Shown here piece after piece: positions 59,238 to 64,000 of a DNA stretch of 64,000 nt (positions are counted from its first letter, which is position 1; each line of letters opens with the position of its first letter). The stretch is from an uncultured Collinsella sp. (GTDB lineage Bacteria; Actinomycetota; Coriobacteriia; Coriobacteriales; Coriobacteriaceae): NCBI GenBank assembly GCA_900541685.1, contig UQKM01000010.1, positions 12,543-76,542 of the forward strand, given 5' to 3'. Below the pieces are notes generated by a model. That model ran no database searches. It saw only the letters and a list, made by a program, of their open reading frames with translations, and was not told the origin of the DNA. Both the position numbers and the translations under genes were made by a program.

Positions 59238-59327
59238 ACTCATTGGGGACAGACTTAAATGACCAGCCTTGGCTAAGTGCCGACAGGTTGCCCAAAGACT
59301 GATCATTTAAGTCTGTCCCCAATGAGT
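59238..59327. repeat. REP-like inverted repeat GGGGACAGACTTAAATGA
   Basis: A 25-base perfect inverted repeat (59238-59262 and 59303-59327, containing ATTGGGGACAGACTTAAATG) with a 40-base centre whose ends also pair imperfectly (CCAGCCTTGGC with GCCCAAAGACTGA). It fills most of the 283-base metK-gltX gap. The GGGGACAGAC wording is like REP sequences linked to RAYT transposases; no such gene is in the window. Confidence 0.75.
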
Positions 59328-59365
59328 GGGTCGGTGCCCTTTGTGCGGAGGTTGCATTGTTGCTT

Positions 59366-59371
59366 TATACT
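59366..59371 (+). promoter_or_regulatory. possible gltX -10 box
   Basis: TATACT lies 41 bases before the gltX start. The only -35 candidate, TTGTGC at 59341-59346, is 19 bases away. Confidence 0.35.
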
Positions 59372-59411
59372 GATGCGGTTAGACATCCATCCTGCAATCG
59401 AGGAGATTTCC

Positions 59412-60887
59412 ATGGCATCAGACGTTCGCGTCCGCTTTGCACCCTCACCGACGGGCAAGCTGCACATCGGCGGCGCCCGCACCGCTATCTATAACTGGGC
59501 TTTCGCTCGCGCAAACGGCGGCACGTTCATCCTGCGCATCGACGACACCGACCCCACCCGTTCCACCGACGAGAACACGCAGATCATTCTGCGCGCCATG
59601 CGTTGGCTGGGTCTTGACTGGGACGAGGGCCCCGAGGTGGGCGGCGACTATGGCCCCTACGCACAGACCGAGCGTCTGGACCTGTACAAGCAGGCCGCCC
59701 AGAAGCTCTGGGACGAGGGCAAGGCCTATCCCTGCTTCTGCACCAAGGAGCAGCTCGACGCCGATCGTAAGGCCGCCCAGGAGCGCAAGGACCCCTTCCA
59801 GGGCTATCAGCGCCGCTGCCGCGATCTTGATCCCGAGGAGGCACGCCGCCGCATCGAGGCCGGCGAGCCCTACGTCCTGCGCATCAAGGTGCCCGAGGAC
59901 CGCGGCGACGTCGTTATCCACGACGCCGTCCACGGCGAGGTGACCTTCGACGCCAAGGAGCTCGACGACTTTGTCATCTTCCGCTCCGACGGCACGCCCA
60001 CGTACAACTTCGCAACCGTCGTCGACGACGCCATGATGAAGATCACCCACGTCATTCGCGGCGACGATCACCTTTCCAACACCCCGCGCCAGGTCATGGT
60101 CTACGAGGCCCTCGGCGCGCCCGTGCCCACGTTCGCCCACATCTCCATGATTCTGGGCGCCGACGGTAAGAAGCTCTCCAAGCGCCACGGCGCCACTTCG
60201 GTGGAGGAGTACCGCGACGCCGGTTACCTGTCCGACGCCTTCGTCAACTATCTGGCGCTGCTCGGCTGGTCGCTCGACGGCGAGACCACGATCATCCCGC
60301 GCGATGTCCTGGCCAGTAAGTTCTCGCTCGACCGCATCTCCAAGAACCCGGCGACCTTCGACCCCAAGAAGCTCGACTGGGTCAATGCCGAGTACATCAA
60401 CGGCATGTCCGATGCCCAGTTTGCCGACGAGATCATGGTCCCCGAACTGCACGAGGCAGGCCTCATCGAGGGTAACGTCGAGTACGGCGAGGACTGGATC
60501 GACGCACTCGCTGCCATCGTCAAGCCGCGCACCAAGATGCCGGCCGACGCCGTTACCGTCGCCGCTCCCATCTTTGCCACGGCCGAGACGCTCGAGTATG
60601 ACGAGAAATCCGTCAACAAGGGCCTGGCCAAGGAAGGCATGGGTGCCATCCTGGACGCCGCCAAGGCCGCGCTCGAGGGTGTTACCGAGTGGACAGCTGC
60701 CAACATCGACGCCGCGCTTGAGCCGCTGCCCGAGCAGATGGACCTCAAGAAGCGCGTTGTCTTCCAGGCCGTGCGCGTCGCCGTCTGCGGCAACATGGTG
60801 AGCCCTCCGCTGGGCGAGACCATGGCGCTCGTCGGCCGCGACGACTGCCTGGCGCGCATCGACCGCGCCCGCACGATGGCGCTGTAG
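59412..60887 (+). CDS. gltX: glutamate--tRNA ligase
   Basis: Charges tRNA-Glu, of which two genes lie at 25255 and 25354. If the cell also has GatCAB it may charge tRNA-Gln too. Its 491 residues form a class I synthetase with RFAPSPTGKLHIGGARTA (HIGH motif HIGG), ILRIDDTDPTRST, the zinc-region-like PCFCTKEQL, KKLSKRHGA (KMSKS motif) and the anticodon-binding helical end. ATG 59412 follows GAGGAGA by 6 bases; the frame from 59277 runs through the REP-like repeat and is rejected. It has its own terminator. Confidence 0.97.
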   Translation: MASDVRVRFAPSPTGKLHIGGARTAIYNWAFARANGGTFILRIDDTDPTRSTDENTQIILRAMRWLGLDWDEGPEVGGDYGPYAQTERLDLYKQAAQKLWDEGKAYPCFCTKEQLDADRKAAQERKDPFQGYQRRCRDLDPEEARRRIEAGEPYVLRIKVPEDRGDVVIHDAVHGEVTFDAKELDDFVIFRSDGTPTYNFATVVDDAMMKITHVIRGDDHLSNTPRQVMVYEALGAPVPTFAHISMILGADGKKLSKRHGATSVEEYRDAGYLSDAFVNYLALLGWSLDGETTIIPRDVLASKFSLDRISKNPATFDPKKLDWVNAEYINGMSDAQFADEIMVPELHEAGLIEGNVEYGEDWIDALAAIVKPRTKMPADAVTVAAPIFATAETLEYDEKSVNKGLAKEGMGAILDAAKAALEGVTEWTAANIDAALEPLPEQMDLKKRVVFQAVRVAVCGNMVSPPLGETMALVGRDDCLARIDRARTMAL

Positions 60888-60910
60888 CAGCTGCGTAAAC
60901 GCATGTATCC

Positions 60911-60944
60911 GAGCCCCGTTCACCCGAGCGGGGCTCTTGTTTCT
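60911..60944 (+). terminator. rho-independent terminator after gltX
   Basis: GAGCCCCG/CGGGGCTC perfect 8-base stem around TTCACCCGAG, followed by TTGTTTCT. Confidence 0.85.
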
Positions 60945-60975
60945 AAAGACGTATGGGATGGGAGGTACAGAGACC

Positions 60976-63417
60976 ATGGCCGAGCAACTGTCGCTGTTTG
61001 GTTCGCCGGAACCGGAGGAAGCTCCGAAGTCCGCGGCCCCTGCTGTCGCCCCGGCGCAGCCTGAGCCCGTCGTCGCCTTCGCAAGCGTGGTCCTGGACAT
61101 TCCCACCCGTGCTCTCTCCGAGCCATTTGCCTACGGCATTCCGCAGTCCCTTGCCAACGATGCCCAGATCGGCTCCACCGTCCTAGTTCATTTTGGCAAC
61201 CGTGCCGCCGCAGGCTATATCGTCGATATCGCGCCCGAGCTGGCCGATCTGCAAGGTAACGATGCTCTCGATCCCGCGCGTATCAAGTCTATCGAGGCTG
61301 TCCTCAGCAAGCCGCTCTTTACCGCCGAGGCCGCCCGTATCGCACGTTGGATGAGCCGCGAGTACGTCGCGACGCTTTCCGAGTGCCTGCGCCTGTTCTT
61401 GCCTCCGGGCGGCAGCCCGCGCGTGGTCAAGGACGATGACGGCGTGTGGACCGTTGAGCGCCCCGCCGTCAAACCCATCCAAAACCGCTGGGTCATGCTC
61501 ACACCCGAGGGTTTCGACTACACGCCGCCCAAGACCGCGGTCCGTCAGCGTCAGCTCATCGAGGCACTCCAGTGCGGACCGGTCACGACGCGCGATCTCA
61601 ACCTGCTCTACAACAGCATGTCGGCGACCATCAAGGCGCTCGAAAAACGCGGCGTCGTGGTGGTGGAGGAACGCCGTGCGTGGCGTGGCTGCAGCGAGCA
61701 GACCACGCTGTCCTCGGCGAGCGGGAAGGCCCCGGTGGCACTCACCAACGGCCAGCAGCAGGCCCTCGCGCAGATTGAGCGCGCCCGCCTTGACGCCCAC
61801 GGCGACGTAGTCCTTGTCGATGGCGTTACCGGTTCCGGCAAAACCGAGGTCTACCTCTCGGCGATTGAGCGCGTGCTGGCGGCCGGCCGTTCGGCATGCG
61901 TGCTCGTGCCCGAGATTTCGCTGACGGCCCAGACCGTCGGCCGCTTCCGTTCGCGCTTTGGCGAGACGGTTGCCGTGTTCCATTCGCGACTTTCTGCTGG
62001 CGAGCGCCTGGACCAGTGGGATATGGTCGCCAGCGGTGCCGCGCGTGTGGTCGTGGGCGCCCGCTCGGCGCTCTTTTGCCCGCTCAGCGACTTGGGTCTT
62101 ATCATCATCGACGAGGAGCACGAGACCAGCTACAAGCAGGGCTCCAGCCCGCGCTACCATGCGCGCGAGGTGGCTGCCGAGATGGCGCGCCGCTATCGCT
62201 GCCCGCTCGTGCTGGGCTCGGCCACACCTTCTGCGGAGGCCCTCGATCGCTGCCGCCGCGGCACGTACGGCGGCGCCACCTGGACGCGCGTCGAGATGCC
62301 TGAGCGCCCGGGAAATGCCGTGCTGCCCACGGTCCGCATTGCCGACTTGCGCCGCGAGTTTTCGCACGGCAGCCGCTCCATGTTCTCAAAACCGCTGATG
62401 GAAGGCCTGGAGCGCGTAGTCGAGCGCCGCGAGAAGGCCGTGCTGCTGCACAACCGTCGCGGCTTTGCGCCGTTTCTGATGTGCCGCGAGTGCGGCTGCG
62501 TGCCCACCTGCAACCACTGCTCCACCGCGCTCACGTATCACGAGCGCACCCATACGCTGCAGTGCCACACTTGCGGTTCGTCCTGGCGCGTGCAACCCTA
62601 TCCGGCGCCCACGAGTCGCTGTCCCAAGTGCGGCAGCCGCTACCTGGCTAAAATGGGCCTGGGTACGCAGCAGATCGAGGATGCGCTGCACCAGATGCTG
62701 CCCGACGACGTCGCCATCATTCGCATGGATGCCGATTCCACGCGCGGCAAGGACGCGCACAAAAAGCTGCTCGAGCAGTTCGATGCGGCCGATTGCGCGG
62801 TGTTGCTGGGCACTCAAATGATCGCAAAGGGCCTCGACTTTCCCGAGGTCACGCTCGTGGGCGTGGTCAATGCCGACTTCGCCCTCAAGCTGCCGGACTT
62901 CCGCGCAGGGGAGCGCGCCTACGACCTGCTAGAGCAGGTTGCGGGCCGCGCCGGCCGCGGTGATCGTCCCGGCGAGGTTATCATCCAGACCTACCTGCCT
63001 GAGGACCCGGTCATTCGCGCCGTCGCCGAACACGACCGCTCGATTTTTACCGACTACGACCTGGACCAGCGCCGCGACGCCCTGTATCCGCCGTTCGTGC
63101 GCTTGGCCAACATCTTGGTGTGGTCGACGAATGCGGATGACGCGCGGGACTACATCGGCCGCATCGCGAAGCTCCTCAAGCGTCGCTGGCATGCCGCCGC
63201 GCCCGACTTTTTGCGGGCGGGGAGCGCCGTGCCCCAGGTGCTTGGTCCGGCTTCGTGTGTAATCGAGAGAGCCAAGGACCGTTACCGCTTCCATCTGCTT
63301 GTAAAGTCGCCGGTAGGGTACCATGTCTCTGATGATATCGACGCCTGCCTCAAAGAGGTGGGCTCCGTGCGCGGCGTGAGCGTGAGCGTTGACGTCGACG
63401 CCTATGATTTGATGTAA
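60976..63417 (+). CDS. priA: primosomal protein N' (replication restart helicase)
   Basis: Reloads the replisome at stalled forks. Its 813 residues have the 3' DNA-binding domain (about 35-130, SEPFAYGIPQSL), helicase motifs GVTGSGKTEVYLSAIERVL, EISLTAQTVGRF, IIIDEEHETSYKQ and LGSATPS, then the two-zinc insertion (CRECGCVPTCNHCSTAL, CHTCGSSW, CPKCGS) and the C-terminal helicase lobe (GTQMIAKGLDFPEVTLVGV, EQVAGRAGRGDRPGEVIIQT). ATG 60976 has GGAGG 10 bases upstream; the frame start at 60937 has none. It is followed by def 18 bases later, a common pairing. Confidence 0.96.
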   Translation: MAEQLSLFGSPEPEEAPKSAAPAVAPAQPEPVVAFASVVLDIPTRALSEPFAYGIPQSLANDAQIGSTVLVHFGNRAAAGYIVDIAPELADLQGNDALDPARIKSIEAVLSKPLFTAEAARIARWMSREYVATLSECLRLFLPPGGSPRVVKDDDGVWTVERPAVKPIQNRWVMLTPEGFDYTPPKTAVRQRQLIEALQCGPVTTRDLNLLYNSMSATIKALEKRGVVVVEERRAWRGCSEQTTLSSASGKAPVALTNGQQQALAQIERARLDAHGDVVLVDGVTGSGKTEVYLSAIERVLAAGRSACVLVPEISLTAQTVGRFRSRFGETVAVFHSRLSAGERLDQWDMVASGAARVVVGARSALFCPLSDLGLIIIDEEHETSYKQGSSPRYHAREVAAEMARRYRCPLVLGSATPSAEALDRCRRGTYGGATWTRVEMPERPGNAVLPTVRIADLRREFSHGSRSMFSKPLMEGLERVVERREKAVLLHNRRGFAPFLMCRECGCVPTCNHCSTALTYHERTHTLQCHTCGSSWRVQPYPAPTSRCPKCGSRYLAKMGLGTQQIEDALHQMLPDDVAIIRMDADSTRGKDAHKKLLEQFDAADCAVLLGTQMIAKGLDFPEVTLVGVVNADFALKLPDFRAGERAYDLLEQVAGRAGRGDRPGEVIIQTYLPEDPVIRAVAEHDRSIFTDYDLDQRRDALYPPFVRLANILVWSTNADDARDYIGRIAKLLKRRWHAAAPDFLRAGSAVPQVLGPASCVIERAKDRYRFHLLVKSPVGYHVSDDIDACLKEVGSVRGVSVSVDVDAYDLM

Positions 63418-63435
63418 CAACCCGAAAGGATGGCC

Positions 63436-63972
63436 ATGGAAGCCAACGGAATCGTACTGTCGCCCGACCCTCGTCTGCGCCAGGAGTGCGCCGTCATCGA
63501 GGAGATCACTCCGGCGATCGAGGCGCTTGCCGAGAAGATGAAGAAGATGATGTTCGACAACGGCGGCTGCGGCCTGGCCGCCCCGCAGATTGGTGAGCTC
63601 ATCCAACTCGTCACCATCGACTGCGACTATACCGATAAGAACGACTATGACCCGTACGTGCTTATCAACCCTGTCATTGTTGAGCAGAGCGACCATCTGG
63701 TGCCGTTTAGCGAGGGCTGCCTGTCCATCCCTGGCATTAGCTGCGAGATCGAGCGTCCCGACCATGTCGTCGTCGAGGCGTACGACTTGGACGCAAACCT
63801 GATTCGCTACGAGGCTACGGGCGACCTGTTCTGCGTGTGCCTGCAGCACGAGATCGATCACCTGCACGGCAACACCATGTTCGAGCGACTCAAGCCGATG
63901 CAGCGTATCAAGGCAGTCAAGGAGTACCAGGACGCCCTGGCCCGCGGCGCTCGACCGGGCGAGACGGAGTAG
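63436..63972 (+). CDS. def: peptide deformylase
   Basis: Removes the formyl group from the N-terminal methionine of new proteins. Its 178 residues hold the three family motifs: GCGLAAPQIG (45-53), EGCLSIPG with metal ligand Cys95, and QHEIDHLHG with His138 and His142 as ligands and Glu139 catalytic. Of two in-frame ATGs, 63436 is preferred because GAAAGG stands 6 bases before it; 63430 overlaps that site. Downstream only a partial G/C-rich stretch remains before the window ends; a methionyl-tRNA formyltransferase gene often follows. Confidence 0.96.
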   Translation: MEANGIVLSPDPRLRQECAVIEEITPAIEALAEKMKKMMFDNGGCGLAAPQIGELIQLVTIDCDYTDKNDYDPYVLINPVIVEQSDHLVPFSEGCLSIPGISCEIERPDHVVVEAYDLDANLIRYEATGDLFCVCLQHEIDHLHGNTMFERLKPMQRIKAVKEYQDALARGARPGETE

Positions 63973-64000
63973 GTTTGTCCGTCCCCGGGGCGCCCGCCTA

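Noticed and set aside
63973..64000. Terminator after def
   Set aside because: Only CCCCGGGG with no loop or T-run is visible before the window ends; too little to call.

Overview
The window is a high-GC, densely packed bacterial chromosome segment. Gene content and protein style point to the Actinomycetota class Coriobacteriia, most likely a Collinsella-like gut bacterium: a SigB/SigF-type sigma factor, Asp23 next to nusB, efp-nusB-xseB-tlyA-nadK-recN in series, a fructose PTS with an HPr/EI pair, and Pro/Gln-rich tails on cell-wall enzymes. The genus is inferred from gene content, not from a search.

Bases 1-15591 are core housekeeping genes on the plus strand: sigma factor, AI-2E-type transporter, alaS, ruvX, mltG, a YqeG phosphatase, aroK with a degenerate aroB-like gene, an M24 peptidase, efp, asp23, nusB, xseB, tlyA, nadK and recN. 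Many are joined by ATGA-type overlaps. Bases 15600-23640 are a sugar-uptake block: a divergent MurR/RpiR regulator, a one-piece fructose PTS enzyme II, HPr, enzyme I and two 1-phosphofructokinase paralogues. EI and HPr pass phosphate from PEP to EIIA and EIIB, EIIC imports fructose as fructose-1-phosphate, and FruK phosphorylates it again. Bases 23700-27616 hold cca, two identical tRNA-Glu(CTC) genes, a flippase-like membrane protein and a TetR regulator.

Bases 27619-50434 are a cobalamin (vitamin B12) island. It is bounded on the left by an IS3-type transposase scrap and on the right by an IS21 istA scrap, and its base composition is visibly GC-richer than the flanks. Five minus-strand genes lie behind a cobalamin riboswitch: an exported CbiK cobaltochelatase, a small lipoprotein, a solute-binding lipoprotein, a permease and an ATPase. 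Seventeen plus-strand genes (cbiF to cbiJ) diverge from them. Together with CbiK they cover the anaerobic route from sirohydrochlorin to adenosylcobalamin, including nucleotide-loop assembly. Tetrapyrrole supply, L-threonine kinase and lower-ligand synthesis are not in the window.

Bases 50516-64000 return to host-like sequence: a MacAB-type export operon, an L,D-transpeptidase, L-serine dehydratase, metK, gltX, priA and def.

The most unusual signal is non-coding. Three large nested hairpins (19052-19202, 29056-29162, 57560-57681) share a conserved inner core, but each has its own self-complementary outer arms. One sits before ptsH, one at the predicted transcription start of sdaA, and one inside the translated N-terminus of the island ABC ATPase. 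At least three further palindrome types lie between genes. No CRISPR array, rRNA or prophage was seen.
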